From the NCBI GenBank assembly GCA_016081115.2, contig CM071924.1:87682616-87746615 (forward strand): a stretch of DNA of 64,000 nucleotides, read 5' to 3'. The translations under genes and the position numbers were made by a program. This document shows positions 11,102 through 23,236 of this stretch, piece by piece. Positions within the stretch are counted from its first letter, which is position 1. Every line of letters starts with the position of its first letter. Source of the DNA: Rehmannia glutinosa (taxonomy: Eukaryota > Streptophyta > Magnoliopsida > Lamiales > Orobanchaceae). Below the pieces are notes generated by a model. That model did no database searches. It was not told the origin of the DNA and worked only from the letters and a program-made list of their open reading frames with translations.

Positions 11102-12003
11102 TGTTGGGTTGGGTTTCCTCATTTGTGGAGATGTCCCAAAATACCCAACATAAGGATGTGGGATAAATAACACATTGAAGGACATTTTTGTAAATGTACT
11201 TGAGGGGGCATTTTTGACATTACTCTAGTCTCTTATGCCTTGTATACCTCGGTTGTAGTTGGTCATAATTCAGTCCAAGAAAAAGAGAGAAAAGTGAGCT
11301 GCCAATATAGAGAGAAAGAAAAAGAAAAGAATCCCGCAAGTCACCTATGCAGTAAATTTCCACAGGTGATCGCCGGCAATCGGACCGTTGGATCACAGTG
11401 AAACTTTGAGGTATTGTTCCTAACGCATTGAGCTTCAGTTTGAACGGTGGAGATCAGGTTTGGAGCCTTCTATTATGAGTAATAGACGAAGAACACAAAA
11501 GTGTCTGTTTTTCGGATCTAACTGCAGCAGGTTCAGTGTTGATGCTGTTCCGGGCGTTTTAACCGTTGGATCGGGCTGAAATTTGGATATGTTGTTCGGG
11601 ACAACCTGGGGTCGATTCTAAACGGTGGAGATCGTTATTGGTATTCTCTACTGTCAGATATTAATTTCGGACAGCAGGGTGTTGGGTGAGGTCTTTCAAT
11701 TCTTTCATTAACCAGATTGTGTATATCTTGTGTTTGTGATTGTATCACTTGTGGTAGATTGTTGTTGAACTTGTTGTACCCCTATTTTGATTATAGTGGA
11801 GATTTGGGGTGGACTACGGTCCCGTGGTTTTTACTCCTCACACCGGGGAGGTTTTCCACGTAAAAATTACTTGTGTCGTTTTTATGTTTTGCGTTGAATT
11901 TTTGCTGCACTTGTGGTTTGGATTGCTTGCTGTTATTTCCTACTAGGTTCACACAAGAGAGGGATAATTTATTTTCCGCTGCGTTTGTGAGTTTATCCCA
12001 ACA
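11102..12003 (+). repeat. 5' LTR of outer Copia
   Basis: 902 bp, TGTTGGGTTGGG ... TTATCCCAACA. It is collinear with 21936-22837 without any indel that I can see; by eye about twenty substitutions, mostly transitions. That suggests a fairly recent insertion, unlike the eroded nested element. Confidence 0.95.
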
Positions 12004-12007
12004 AAGT

Positions 12008-12019
12008 GGTATCGAGCCA
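12008..12019 (+). other. Primer binding site of outer Copia, altered
   Basis: TGGTATCGAGCC follows the LTR by four bases. The family standard is TGGTATCAGAGCC, so one A/G step of the CAG is missing. The same trinucleotide is altered in the nested element's site at 14019. Confidence 0.8.
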
Positions 12020-12050
12020 CGCGTAGTGTTTCTGTGCGCTTGTGGTGAAC

Positions 12051-12458
12051 ATGGAAACCAATACAAGTCGAATGGTGAACCTTAATGGTTCTAATTATCA
12101 AATATGTAAAGGAAAAATGGAAGATCTTTTGTATGTTAAGGATTATTATGCACCCGTGTTTGAAACTTCAAAGCCTGATAATAAAACTGATGCCGAATGG
12201 AAGATATTGCATAGACAAGTATGCGGGTATATTAGGCAGTGGGTGGATGATAATGTTTTGAACCATATTAGTGATGAAACACATGCACGATCTTTGTGGC
12301 AAAAACTTGAGCAATTGTATGCTAGAAAAACAGGAAACAACAAATTATTTTTGATCAAACAAATGATGAGTTTGAAGTACAAATATGGAACTCCTATGAC
12401 AGATCACTTGAATGCATTCCAAGGTATTATCAATTAGTTAGCTGGGATGAATATCAAG
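12051..12458 (+). pseudogene. Outer Copia Gag, N-terminal part
   Basis: Starts METNTSRMVNLNGSNYQI, followed by WKILHRQVCGYIRQWVDD and LWQKLEQLYARKTGNNKLFL, the UBN2/Copia Gag pattern. A TAG at 12435-12437 sits where the family has a glutamine (QGIINQL), consistent with CAG to TAG. The frame is then cut at 12459 by the nested LTR. Confidence 0.88.
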
Positions 12459-14016
12459 TGTTAGGAAATTTATTGTTTAGATTTTGATGAATGCCATGTA
12501 AAACTTAGAATAGAAAGTTGGCACCCCAATTCTTGTTGTAAAATGCATTGTAATAAATAGAGTGTTGTGAGTTAAAGTCACTAAGCACTTAACATGCAAG
12601 AAGACAACAATGAAGACTAGAAGGAAGACTCACGCGAGAGACTAAGTATGGCAAAGAAGAGTAGACGGAACTCTCTTGAAGAAGCGGTGAGATGCAAATG
12701 AGTTGAAATGTGATCAAGTCAACTCAAGAAAAGCCAAGTCTCAGGTTGAAGTGACAAGAGTCACCCATGATTGGAAGTTCGACTCTAAGTCACCTGGGAA
12801 AGCAAAAATTGCGCTTAAGTCAAGATAATCAGTAAAGATCCGTTGCACAAATCAAGAGAATTACTTAAACAAGTAATATCTCCATACCACCTTTCTCGGA
12901 GTGCTCGATCCCCTGCGTGCAAAAGGAATGAACCAATGGGAAGCACTACACCGTGTCGAACTCGAAAAGGTGAAAGAACAATTCATACGAGGAAATGGCA
13001 ATTCCAAGGATCGCAACAAGACAAGCCAACGACGCAAGTGACTTTCAAAATAAGCTATCTCTTCAACGGGCAAATTTTTGAAAGATCACTATAAAAGGCT
13101 GAGGAGTTTATTTGAGGAAAGATAAGAGAGTGACACAAGTTCCAAACCTGAACAAAACAACGTTCAAGCAATTATTAGATCTGAAACATTCTCAATCCTC
13201 AAGCCTACACTACGAAGAACATCAATCCAACACTCACCTGTGAAGGAAAGATAACTTCAATCAGTTGAAGAGGAAAACACTGAAAAATCAAGGAGTCTAC
13301 ATTCCACAAAGGATTGTAGGAAGGTTCAAGGTCGAACCAAGTCTTAAGCTTTTGGAGGGCTTCGTGATCAAATCCAAAAAGCTTGAGCAAGTGAGTTTGT
13401 AGTAGCAAAGGCGCAAACCTGTGAAGAAAGAAGCCGAGTCGTCACGAGAGCTTGCCTAAGTGATCAAGGCGTCTCGGTGAGTCCCAAAGGATCAAGTCAA
13501 CCAGCGTGTGATCAAGACATGATCCTGGGACCGTTACCACTTTGATATCGATCATTACCTAGTGGATTCCTCCAGGAGTTGGAGAAGAGAGGAGTAGAAG
13601 AATTACCCCATCTTCGAACCTCTATAAAATTTTATTGTGTCATTTACATTTCAAGACCTTAATTTCTCGTGCATTTTTAATCGCTTATATTTCTTTGATA
13701 AATTTGCTATCCACTTGATAATTTATAAGTACTAAACCAAGCACTAAACTCTTGCTTAATCAAATTTAAGGGTGTTAAGCCTTCCGCAATAAAAACGAAA
13801 CCACGATTGAGTTAATTTAGAGTCAACAAAAGTTATTCCATCAACAACTCGATTGAGTCTTTGAGAGATTAACTCTCTTGAGTGGGTCAATTGATCGGCC
13901 ATCAAGGACACAGTGTGTAGTATCAACTTTGTATATTTAAAAGGACTAAATCGAAAATTTGGTAAGGTTTATTCAACCCCCTTCTAAACCTTACACTTAC
14001 ACCCCTTGGGACCTCA
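12459..14016 (+). repeat. LTR of nested Sirevirus-like element
   Basis: About 1558 bp, from TGTTAGG to CCTCA just before the primer site. A related LTR piece lies at 39212-39650, with matching opening (TGTTAGGAAATTTATT) and matching AGATCCGTTG segment. The 3' boundary is inferred from the primer site. Confidence 0.75.
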
Positions 14017-14018
14017 AG

Positions 14019-14030
14019 TGGTATCGGAGC
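14019..14030 (+). other. Primer binding site of nested element, altered
   Basis: TGGTATCGGAGC, two bases after the LTR. It differs from the standard initiator-Met site TGGTATCAGAGC only at the CAG (to CGG). Confidence 0.8.
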
Positions 14031-14142
14031 GGTTGGTTCATTGAACCCTCCGCACCGTTCTTGAACTAGATCTACAAACTTTTCAAAGTCCGCTTTAGTA
14101 CTTATACTCTCAAAACTCTTTTTATCATTAAAAGTTATTATC

Positions 14143-15200
14143 ATGGAAGCAAATTTGACACGCATCCCTATGTTCACAATTGAAGAATTTGATGATTGGA
14201 AAATTCGTATGCGATCTCATCTATCAAAGATTACATGATGAGATGTGGATAGTGATAGAAGATGGGCCACTGCAAATCTTAAAGGTGAACACAATCGTAA
14301 GAAGAGTCGCATTTGAAGGAGAAGAGGATGTTGCTCCCGGACGATCATGGTTGAAAAACCAAGAACCGAGTGGACAAATGATGACAGAAAAGATACACTG
14401 ACCTGGACAATGTAGCCAGGACATCCTTTACAAAACCTTGGACAAAGCCATGTTCAATAAAGTCAAATCTTGCAAAACGGCTAAAGAAATATGGGACAAG
14501 CTAACATTGATTTGTGAAGACTCGGAGCAAATCAAAGAAAACAAATTATCAATGGTCATACTGAAATTTGAGAACTTCAAAATGATCTCGAGGAGAGAAC
14601 CTGGATCAACTGGATGCTCGGTTCACGTAAATCACAAATGAGTCATGTCTCGCACTTGGAAAGGAATATACACGAAGAAATGTGTATGAAGATCCTAAAA
14701 AGTCTTCCAAATGAATGGGAAATGAAGGTCATGGCACTGAGACATTCCATGGACCTATCAAAGACATCCAACCATGAATTATTCTCGGACCTCAAAGCCT
14801 ACGAGTTTGAGTGAGAAGAAGAGACCAGGAAGAGACAGTTGTACCCAAAACAATTTGCTCTAATTGTTAAAGATGGGAAGAGAGCCGAGGTCAAAGAAGT
14901 CATTGATCCGTAAAGAAATAGCCCGATGGTTAAGAGGTTCAACAAGTTCTTCAATAAGAACTACAAGAGGAAAGGGTGAATCTTCCGGAAGACACTCGGC
15001 TCCCTCCAAATCAAGGGAAGATAGGCCAACCAAGAGAACAGATCATCAAAAAGTTGAGTATCAAAGGGCGACAATCCAAGGATGGAAAGAGTCGATCAAA
15101 AGGTGAATACCTATGTTGAACTCGTAGACAACCAGGCCACTATGCCATTGATTGCTCATATCCTCGTAGTCAACAAATACGAGGAATGAAGAAGAAAGAA
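14143..15200 (+). pseudogene. Nested Copia Gag, broken
   Basis: Starts MEANLTRIPMFTIEEFDDWK, a typical Sirevirus/Copia Gag opening, but shifts frame within about 30 codons. Later pieces include IWDKLTLICEDSEQIKENKL (about 14480-14540) and ILKSLPNEWEMKVMALRHS (about 14692-14748). A CCHC zinc-knuckle remnant (QPGHYAIDC) is readable around 15130-15160 in another frame. Confidence 0.75.
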
Positions 15201-16479
15201 AGGTCTTGAGAGAAAGAAGACAGAAAAGAAAAGAAAAGGGCAATGATGGTCGGAGATCTGCTAAAACAGCCAAGTCAAGAGAGACAAATGATTGAGAGAG
15301 CAGTGAAGACTACTCAAGTGACTCACGAAGAAGAAGCTCGATCCGCTTGATGGCCAAGGAACAAGATCAACTCGACCAAGAAGATGAGGTACACTCTAAC
15401 TCATCAAACTCGGACTCTAGTGATAGTGACTATGACACACACACCTCATCACCCACCGATCTTTATGATTCATTAGGAAAAATGATGAAAGATTTTGAAC
15501 ACATTAAATCCTCACACACACTATTAAATGAGGAAAACAGCTCTTTCAAGAATCAAAATTCAAAGCGACTAAGGAGCCGAGTACTCTAAGTCAAATAGTG
15601 ATGAGAATGAAAGTTTAAAAGTGAAAATGCTAAATTAATATCGAAATTGCTGCTATAGAGAAGAGGAGAATGACCTCAAAATGTTATTGCCTCATTCACT
15701 AAGGCATCTAAATCATTGGATGATCTTATTATGAGTCAAAGAGAATGTGGAGACAAGACAGGCTTAGGATTTAATTCCTCTGTGCTATGTCAAACCTCAA
15801 AAGTAATTTTGAAAAAAAGATCTTCAAGCCATGAAGAATCTGAAAAATCCAAAACTCTAAATGTTGCACACACATTCAATCCAAAGCACCATAACAAGCA
15901 AACCGGCCTTGTTATAAAGGAAAAGGAAAACAACGACCGATTGAGTGCGGCTGAAAGGGCAAATGAGAAGAGATTCAAATAGAGTTCCTCAAAGAAACTC
16001 CAAACAGAAAATACTCGTAAAGAAGAAGCGAGCTACCAAAACCCTTAAAAATCTATAAGAGAAATACATATGATGGGAATGGTAGAAAATATCCGAGCAG
16101 TGATTGGAATAATGTGAACTATCGGCATGACTTATGGAATATAAGCCCAAATGGCAAAGGCCTAACTCAAGAAAGGCCATTCCAAAAGTATAAGAGCTTT
16201 CATCAAGACACATATGCACCTAGGCACTACACTCAAAGACACCACAATTACTCAAGAAAGGCAATTGCTAAAACACATATGCGAGGCATACAGACAAAAG
16301 AGACGCTTGTATGAACCTAAAATCCCCAAGCAATTTGCCAGGATTAATTATGATTATGGCACGATAGATGGCAACCCCTTAGAGTCAAATCATTTGGCTA
16401 TAGGTTGGTTGGATCATCTTACAATTCTAACCCCTCAGGACCCAGACAAGTATGGGTACCTAAAACTTAATTTCCTTGA
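15201..16479 (+). pseudogene. Nested Copia, Gag C-terminal and linker region
   Basis: Low-complexity acidic and serine-rich stretch (about 15360-15475: EDEVHSNSSNSDSSDSDYD) followed by asparagine/histidine-rich sequence (about 16060-16300). Several open pieces exist, but no catalytic motif is seen. It corresponds in position to the long Gag C-terminal region of Sireviruses. Confidence 0.55.
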
Positions 16480-17345
16480 TTGCAGGTTCAAGGAACAGCT
16501 GAGTGCCAAGGAACCTGGTACATGGATAGTGGTTGTTCCAGACATATGACAGGAAATAAGAAAAATCTGTCAAAATTCAAGGAAGTTAAAGGAGCAAAAG
16601 TCATATTTGGAGGAAATGAAGCTCCTGGTGAAATAAGAGGCATTGGATCCATCAAGAGGAATGGATTAGAAATCACAGATGTTGCATATGTTGAAGGACT
16701 CAACTTCAACTTATCGAGCATCATCAACTCGTGACAAGGGTTACAATGTTGGATTTAACATGGGTATATGCCAAATCAAGGATATTGAATCAAATGAAGT
16801 TGTGCTGCAAGGATGTAGACAGAAGAATATGTATGTCGTGGATTGGTCAACTGCAACACCCAACACCTGTCTACTAGCAAAGAGCACAGCTGAATCAAGT
16901 TGGTTGTGGCACAAAAAGCTGAGTCACCTAAATTTCAAAACGATTAACAAGCTTGCAAGAAGTAATCTTGTGGAAGGACTTCCAGACTCAGTATACAAGA
17001 AGGAGAGTATATGTGACGCATGTCAGAAGGGAAAACAAATCAAGTCATCATTCAAAGAAAAGACATGCCAATCTTCAACAAGAATATTGCATCTGCTACA
17101 TATGGATCTATTTGGCCCAGTGGAACCAGCTAGCATAAGTGGAAAGAAATATACCTTGGTGGTAGTAGATGACTACTCAAGATATACATGGACAATATTC
17201 ATGTGTAAGAAGAAAGAAACTCTACAAAAACTACCACAACTGATGAAGAGGATTCAAAACGAGAAGAGCCAAACCATCATCAAAATAAGATCAGACAGAG
17301 GAACTGAGTTTGTCAATGGAATAATAACTCGATTGTATTGAAAAT
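16480..17345 (+). pseudogene. Nested Copia protease and integrase, broken
   Basis: Protease signature YMDSGCSRHMTGN at about 16519-16557. The GAG-pre-integrase and HHCC zinc module (HKKLSHLNF ... CDACQKGKQIKSSF) occupy about 16911-17056. Catalytic-core motifs HMDLFGPVEPAS (17098) and IKIRSDRGTEFVNG (17280) are both open. The frame then ends at 17338-17340 and the third acidic residue falls in disrupted sequence. Confidence 0.88.
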
Positions 17346-19560
17346 GGTATTGGTCATGAACTATCGGCAGCAAGGACTCCACAGCAGTAGAATGGAGTTG
17401 CGAAAAGAAGAAACAGAACCCTCAAAGAAGCAGCAAGACCATGTTAGGTGAAGCGGGGTTACTAAAAGATTTTGGGTGAAGCAATCAACACACTTGCTAC
17501 ACCCAAAACAGATGTATGATAAACAGACAACCGACAAAGACTCCCTATGAGATTTGGGTGGAAGAAAACCAAATGTTGCATATTTCGTATATTTGGATGT
17601 AAATGCTTCATCCACAACAATGGCAAAGACAATTTAAAGGCTTTTGATGCTAAAGTGATGAAGGTATCTTCTTAGATACTCACCAAAGCAAAGCCTACAG
17701 AGTACTCAACAAAAGGACTATGGTTGCGAGAAGAATCCATTCATGTGGTATTCGATGAGCCAAATGTAAATGGAGAAGACATTGAAGAGTCACCGATAAA
17801 ATTTCAATCATCCAACCATACGAAAGAGTCCCTATCTCAAGTCTTGGAATTATCAATTCGAGAAGAAGATGAGACAATGAATCTCAAAAACAATTGGAAA
17901 ATTTGCGGCTAAGTGATTATGAGAGAGCCGACCCGACAAAGAACACAAACAAAGTCGATCAATCCAAATTAACTTACTCCAACCTGATGTAAGATGGTGA
18001 GAGATCATCCACCGTAACTTGTCATTGGAAATATAAGAGAAGGTGTCAAAACAAGATCGAACTCAACAAGCAATGTTCACATGCTTCATCTCGCAAATAG
18101 AGCCCAAAGACGTGTCACAAGCATTAGACGACACACATTGGATTCAAGCTATGCAAGAAGAGAGCTGAATCGGTTTGAAAGAAATAAAGTATGGGAATTA
18201 GTGCAAAGACCCATACATCAAAATGTTATTGGCACCAAATGGGTGTTCGTAAATAAGATGAACGAGGAAGGTTCGTGGTAAGAAACAAAGCAAGACTAGT
18301 AGCCAAAGGATATTGCCAAGAAGAAGGGGATAGATTTTGATGAAACATTTGCCCCTCGTAGCAAGATTGGAAGCTATAAGGATGTTTCTTGCCTATGCAC
18401 GACTCACAAGGATTTCATTGTATATCGATGGATGTAAAAAGTGCATTCCTAAATGGTTTATTGGAAGAAGAAGTGTATGTTGAACAACCTCCAGGATTTG
18501 AGCAGAAGACTCTTGGAGATAAGGTATACAAACTCAAGAAAGCTCTATATGGATTGAAACAGCACCCGAGCATGGTATGATACTTTGTCACAATTCCTAA
18601 CCGAAAATGGATTCACAAAAGGAAAAGTAGATAGAACACTTTTCGAAATTCAAGACAAAAAGAGTATCTTTGCTTGTTCAAATATATGTGGATGACATCA
18701 TTTTTGGATCCACAAACAAAGAGTCGTGTGAAAAGTTTTCAAACCTCATGCAAAGTAAATTTGAAATGAGCATGATGGGAGAGCGACATTCTTCCTTGGA
18801 CTCCAAAAAACAACAAGGATGGAACCTTCATAAGTCAAACAAAATACTCCGAGATTTAATGAAGAAGTTTGGTATGGAGGAGAAGTCTTCGTAAAAATAC
18901 CAATGAATACATCACCAAAATGGACATGGATGCACGGATGGCAAGCTCAGATCAAACAAGATACGAGCACTTATTGGATCATTGCTCTATCTCACAAAGA
19001 AGCGGACTGGACATCACCTTTGTTGTAGGTGTATGTGCAAGATTTCAATCTGCTCCAAAAGAGAGCCATATGACAAAGAAAAGAGAATATTGAGATACTT
19101 GAAAGGAAGCCAACAAGTTGGCTTATGGTATCCAAAGGAAGGTGGATTCAAGCTAATTGGCTATTCGTGATTCTACTATGCCGATGCAGAGTGGACAGAA
19201 GAAGCACTTCGTGCACATGTCAAATGCTAGAAACAGTGATTTCCTGGTTTAGCAAGAAGAAAATTCAATAGCCATCTCTACAAACAAGCGCAATACATAG
19301 GCTGCGGCAAACACAGCCCAAGTCCTATGGATGAGACAAAGAAATGAGAGACTATGAAGTTGAGGAAAAAGAAATTCCAATCATGTGTGACAACACAAGT
19401 GCAATTGCCATTACTCAAAATCCGTGTTGCACTCAAGAACAAAGCATATCGATGTCGATATCACTTCATAAGAGATCATGTTGAAAAGAAGGATATCATC
19501 TTGGAATATATCTCAACCGATAAACAATTGGGCCGACATCTTCACAAAACCATTATGTGA
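17346..19560 (+). pseudogene. Nested Copia reverse transcriptase and RNase H, broken
   Basis: After the disrupted end of integrase, RT motifs are visible in several frames: NVIGTKWVFVNKMNEEG (about 18223-18275), SMDVKSAFLNGLLEEEVYVE (18426-18485), QPPGFEQKTLGDKVYKLKKA, and the active site IYVDDIIFGSTN (18678-18715). RNase H pieces include ILRYLKGSQQVGLWYPKEGG (about 19087-19146). Many single-base shifts separate them. Confidence 0.85.
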
Positions 19561-20158
19561 GTCAAGATTTGAAGAACTCAAACATGAGTTAGGGTTAATT
19601 GAAATGAGCCGACACTCATAAGAATCAAAGAAAAGAAATGGAACACAAAAAGGAAAAAGAGTCAACTCACAAATCAATAAGTAAATCACCAGACGGAAAA
19701 GACAAATACACCGGTCACCGATAATGAGTCACCAAGAGTAATCTTGAGAAGTAGAGTTAAATCAAAGGGATAAGTTTTAGTCACTTATGAGCAAAGTGAC
19801 AAAAACGCAAATCGTTTTGACTCGAGCGGAATGTTTTAAGGAATACGTCAAAGATAATGATGATGTGTACTGCATAAAGCCGCACACCAAGCTTATGATT
19901 GGATATAAATGCTGCCGCATTAAATACGAGACATTAAATGCTAAATAGGCGTGCAAAATCTAAGCCGTTGATTTCGATCACATTTCAAAACCACCCGCAC
20001 GCCCTTTCATAAACCATACTTAAACCATTTCCGTCCGTTTCTCTCTCACACTACCAAAACAGTTCATCTCTTTCTCTCAAAAGCAAAGGCAAAAATTCTC
20101 TCAAAACCCTATCTATCTTCAAAATCAATCTCTTAGTTTTTTTGATAAAATCCCAAAA

Positions 20159-21298
20159 ATGGCACCAACCTACGACTTTGTCAAATTAGGAAGCAAATCC
20201 ACACCGATCTACCTTGATTTCGACGGAATGGTGAAACAGGGGTCCAACGACACCCTAGTGAAGAAAATCTCTCGAAAAATTGGAAACATCTCGGGTGAAA
20301 CCGTTTTTGACGTTAGAATATCCGATGACCTATGTGGAGGAGGTCGCATGATTCTACGTGAATGCCGAGATTCACGATGAAGGAATAAAGTCATCTCTTC
20401 ACGGAAAGCGGTGACTATCTCTCGCCAAGGATTTGGTGACCACGCTCACTACCATCCGGGGAGCCTCGAAATCAACGGTTGATGTAAACTTAGGCCGATG
20501 CTTGGAAAGAAATAGCCAAGCCCGACTTTGCCGATAAAATAGTATACACAACAAACAAGAGATCAGCTGAAGGAGGATTATCACAAGTCGTTGGACATAG
20601 TTGCCAAATGTATTGACATCAAATTTGGCGCTTTGACCAACTCAAAAAGCAAAGCCGATTGTAATGGCCGCAATCATCGCAGAAAATAAAATAAACCGGG
20701 TTGAGTTTGTCTACAAAGCATCGCCAACGTAGGAAACAAATCCTTCAAGGAAGATGGCTCATTTGGAGGATCCCTAGGATATGGCCTAGTGATTGGCCTG
20801 ATGGAGGTGAAAGGAGTCCTCTTAGACATGGGAAGGCATTCCATGTTAACAAGAGGATGTTCGAGCAAACCTCTCTCGGCGCACAAAAGAGAGCCTACGC
20901 CAAGAGAGGCCGACACGAGTGAGGGGGAATCACCACCTCAAGATACAAACACTGTTTCCTCTCCACCCAAGAAGAAAGTCGCCTCTGCTTGCAACTTAAG
21001 AAGATCACCCCTGCAAAGAAAGAAAGCCAAACATGCTCCCGCCGCAGCGAAAGTCACTGCCGCCCGCACTGCAAGAAGAAGATCGCCGCCCGCCTGCAAA
21101 GAAAGAAAGCCAAACATGCTCCGCTTTGCAGAAGTCACTCCCCTGCAGCTAGTGTCTCCCGCCCGCAGCCGGTCGAGAAGGATCGACAAATACTTTCTCG
21201 GATCGTCAAAAAGAGAGGAGAACGAGAAGCCAAGACGGCCCGCTCCTCGAAAAAAGACACGGCCACGCCCCCGCCGCCAAGACTTCGAGAAACCGTCT
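20159..21298 (+). pseudogene. Third ORF region after pol in nested Copia
   Basis: An ORF beginning MAPTYDFVKLGSKSTPIYLD lies about 600 bp after RNase H, where Sireviruses carry an additional ORF often called envelope-like. It stops after 73 codons. The tail (20940-21298) encodes a Lys/Arg/Pro/Ala-rich stretch made partly of an about 85-bp direct repeat (GCAAAGAAAGAAAGCC at about 21014 and 21098). I see no membrane segment, so the envelope-like label rests on position only. Confidence 0.5.
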
Positions 21299-21918
21299 CT
21301 GAACCAGATATAGCTTATGCAGTCGGTGTTGTTAGTCGTTACTTGTCTAATCCAGGAAAAGAGCACTGGAATGCGGTGAAGTGGATATTGAGATATCTAC
21401 GTGGTACTTCTAGTTTGAGGCTCATTTTTGGTTGTGGAAAACCGTTGCTAGTGGGCTACACTGACTCAGATATGGCAGCTGATGTGGATACACGAAAATC
21501 TACTTCAGGTTACTTGATAACTTTTGCAGGTGGTACCGTGTCATGGCAATCAAGATTGCAGAAATGTGTTGCACTCTCTACAACAGAAGCAGAGTATATT
21601 GCAGCAACTGAAGCTTGTAAAGAGTTGTTGTGGATGAAGAAATTCATGGAGGAGCTTGGTTTCAACCAAGAGAGGTACGTAGTATTTTGTGATAATCAAA
21701 GTGCTATTCATCTTGGTAAGAACTCTACATTTCATGCAAGATCAAAACATATTGATGTGAGGTATCATTGGATGAGAGATGTTATCAATGGCAAGTTACT
21801 TGAACTTGATAAAATTCATACGGATGATAATGGTGCCGATATGATGACTAAGGCATTGCCAAGAGATAAACTTGATGTTTGTCGCTTGATCGCCGGAATG
21901 GCGAATCCCTCCACATAA
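21299..21918 (+). pseudogene. Outer Copia RNase H, C-terminal part
   Basis: Clean open sequence starting EPDIAYAVGVVSRYLSNPG, through GYTDSDMAADVDTRKSTSGY, LSTTEAEYIAATEACKE, the CDNQSAIHL motif, and ending GMANPST. These are the standard Copia RNase H landmarks. By deletion it is joined in frame to the basic tail of the nested element (a single open frame runs 20989-21918). It lacks protease, integrase and RT. Confidence 0.9.
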
Positions 21919-21920
21919 TC

Positions 21921-21935
21921 GGAAAGGGGGAGATT
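21921..21935 (+). other. Polypurine tract of outer Copia
   Basis: GGAAAGGGGGAGATT directly before the 3' LTR, the usual plus-strand primer site. Confidence 0.85.
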
Positions 21936-22837
21936 TGTTGGGTTGGGTTTCCTCATTTGTGGAGATGTCCCAAAATACCCAACATAAGGATGTGGGATAA
22001 ATAACACATTGAAGGACATTTTTGTAAATGTACTTGAGGGGGCATTTTTGACATTACTCTAGTCTCTTATGCCTTGTATACCTCAGTTGTAGTTGGTCAT
22101 AATTCAGTCCAAGAAAAAGAGAGAAAAGTGAGCTGCCAATATAGAGAGAAAGAAAAAGAAAAGAATCCCGCAAGTCACCTGTGCAGTAAATTTCCAGAGG
22201 TGATCGACGGCAATCGGACCGTTGGATCACAGTGAAACTTTGAGGTATTGTTTCTAACACATTGAACTTCAGTTTGAACGGTGGATATCGGGTTTGGAGC
22301 CTTCTATTGTGAGTAATAGACGAAGAACACAGAGGTGTCTGTTTTTCGGATCTAACTGCAGCAGGTTCAGTGTTGATGTTGTTCCGAGCGTTTTAACCGT
22401 TGGATCGGGCTGAAATTTGGATATGTTGTTCAGGACAACCTGGGGTCGATTCTGAACGGTGGAGATCGTGATTGGTATTCTCTACTGTCAGATATTAATT
22501 TCGGACAGCAGGGTGTTGGGTGAGGTCTTTCAATTCTTTCATTAACAAGATTGTGTATATCTTGTGTTTGTGATTGTATCACTTGTGGTAGATTGTTGTT
22601 GAACTTGTTGTACCCCTATTTTGATTATAGTGGAGATTTGGGGTGGACTACGGTCCCGTGGTTTTTACTCCTCACACCGGGGAGGTTTTCCACGTAAAAA
22701 TTGCTTGTGTCGTTTTTATATTTTGCGTTGAATTTTTGCTGCACTTGTGGTTTGGATTGCTTGCTGTTATTTCCTACTAGGTTCACACAAGAGAGGGATA
22801 ATTTATTTTCCGCTGCGTTTGTGAGTTTATCCCAACA
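21936..22837 (+). repeat. 3' LTR of outer Copia
   Basis: 902 bp, the same length as the 5' LTR, with TG...CA ends, followed by TGCTC of the target duplication. Confidence 0.95.
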
Positions 22838-23236
22838 TGCTCTCTTTCATCCAAGAAAGCTTATTTCCTTGTCAATCCAATGAAATCAGAAAAGAAAAAA
22901 AATTGGTCAACTTGATCGAGAATAAATGTGCCAGAAGTGCTATATTTCAGTCCCAGCGCATGAGTGCGTAACCTGGCATCTTGAAACGTCAAATATCCGT
23001 TGCTTCATATTTGGTGAAATACAATGTGGCCATGAGTGTCGTATAAAAACAAAAAACAAAAAAATCAGTCCACAGTGTGTTTCTTAAAATAGAAACTAAA
23101 AAGTAATTAACAAATAAAGTAGTCCTTTATTTATGAAAACAATAACGGCTTAGTAAGTAATACAACTCCTTCAAAAACTGAATATCTCTGCCACATATTT
23201 TTAACCCATCAAAGAAATTAACAAAAATAACATAAA
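22838..23236. other. 3' flank of F-box copy A
   Basis: Noncoding sequence homologous to 47045-47260 and to 50657-51050, the 3' flanks of F-box copies B and C. It includes the segment that originally continued into the SUVR 5' flank before the Copia insertion. Confidence 0.75.

Larger units (their letters stand above)
12459..21298 (+). mobile_element. Nested Sirevirus-like Copia element lacking its 3' LTR
   Basis: Begins with an LTR starting TGTTAGGAAATTTA at the exact point where the outer Gag stops. It continues through a primer site, Gag with zinc knuckle, protease, integrase, RT, RNase H and a third ORF region after pol, the arrangement known for Sireviruses. No second LTR is found before the outer Copia RNase H resumes at about 21299. 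A deletion has therefore removed the nested 3' end together with most of the outer gag-pol. All ORFs are heavily broken. Confidence 0.82.
11102..22837 (+). mobile_element. Copia LTR retrotransposon carrying a nested Copia
   Basis: Two full LTRs of equal length bound this element. The flanks are TGCTA (11097-11101) and TGCTC (22838-22842); the empty site in the duplicated blocks reads TGCTC, so this is a 5-bp target duplication with one change. Its own internal sequence survives only as the first part of Gag (12051-12458) and the end of RNase H plus the polypurine tract (21299-21935). Everything between has been replaced by a Sirevirus-like element. It splits the F-box A / SUVR A pair. Confidence 0.93.

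Noticed and set aside
20159..21298. Calling the third ORF an envelope protein
   Set aside because: No membrane segment or signal is visible; only position supports it, so it is described as a third ORF.
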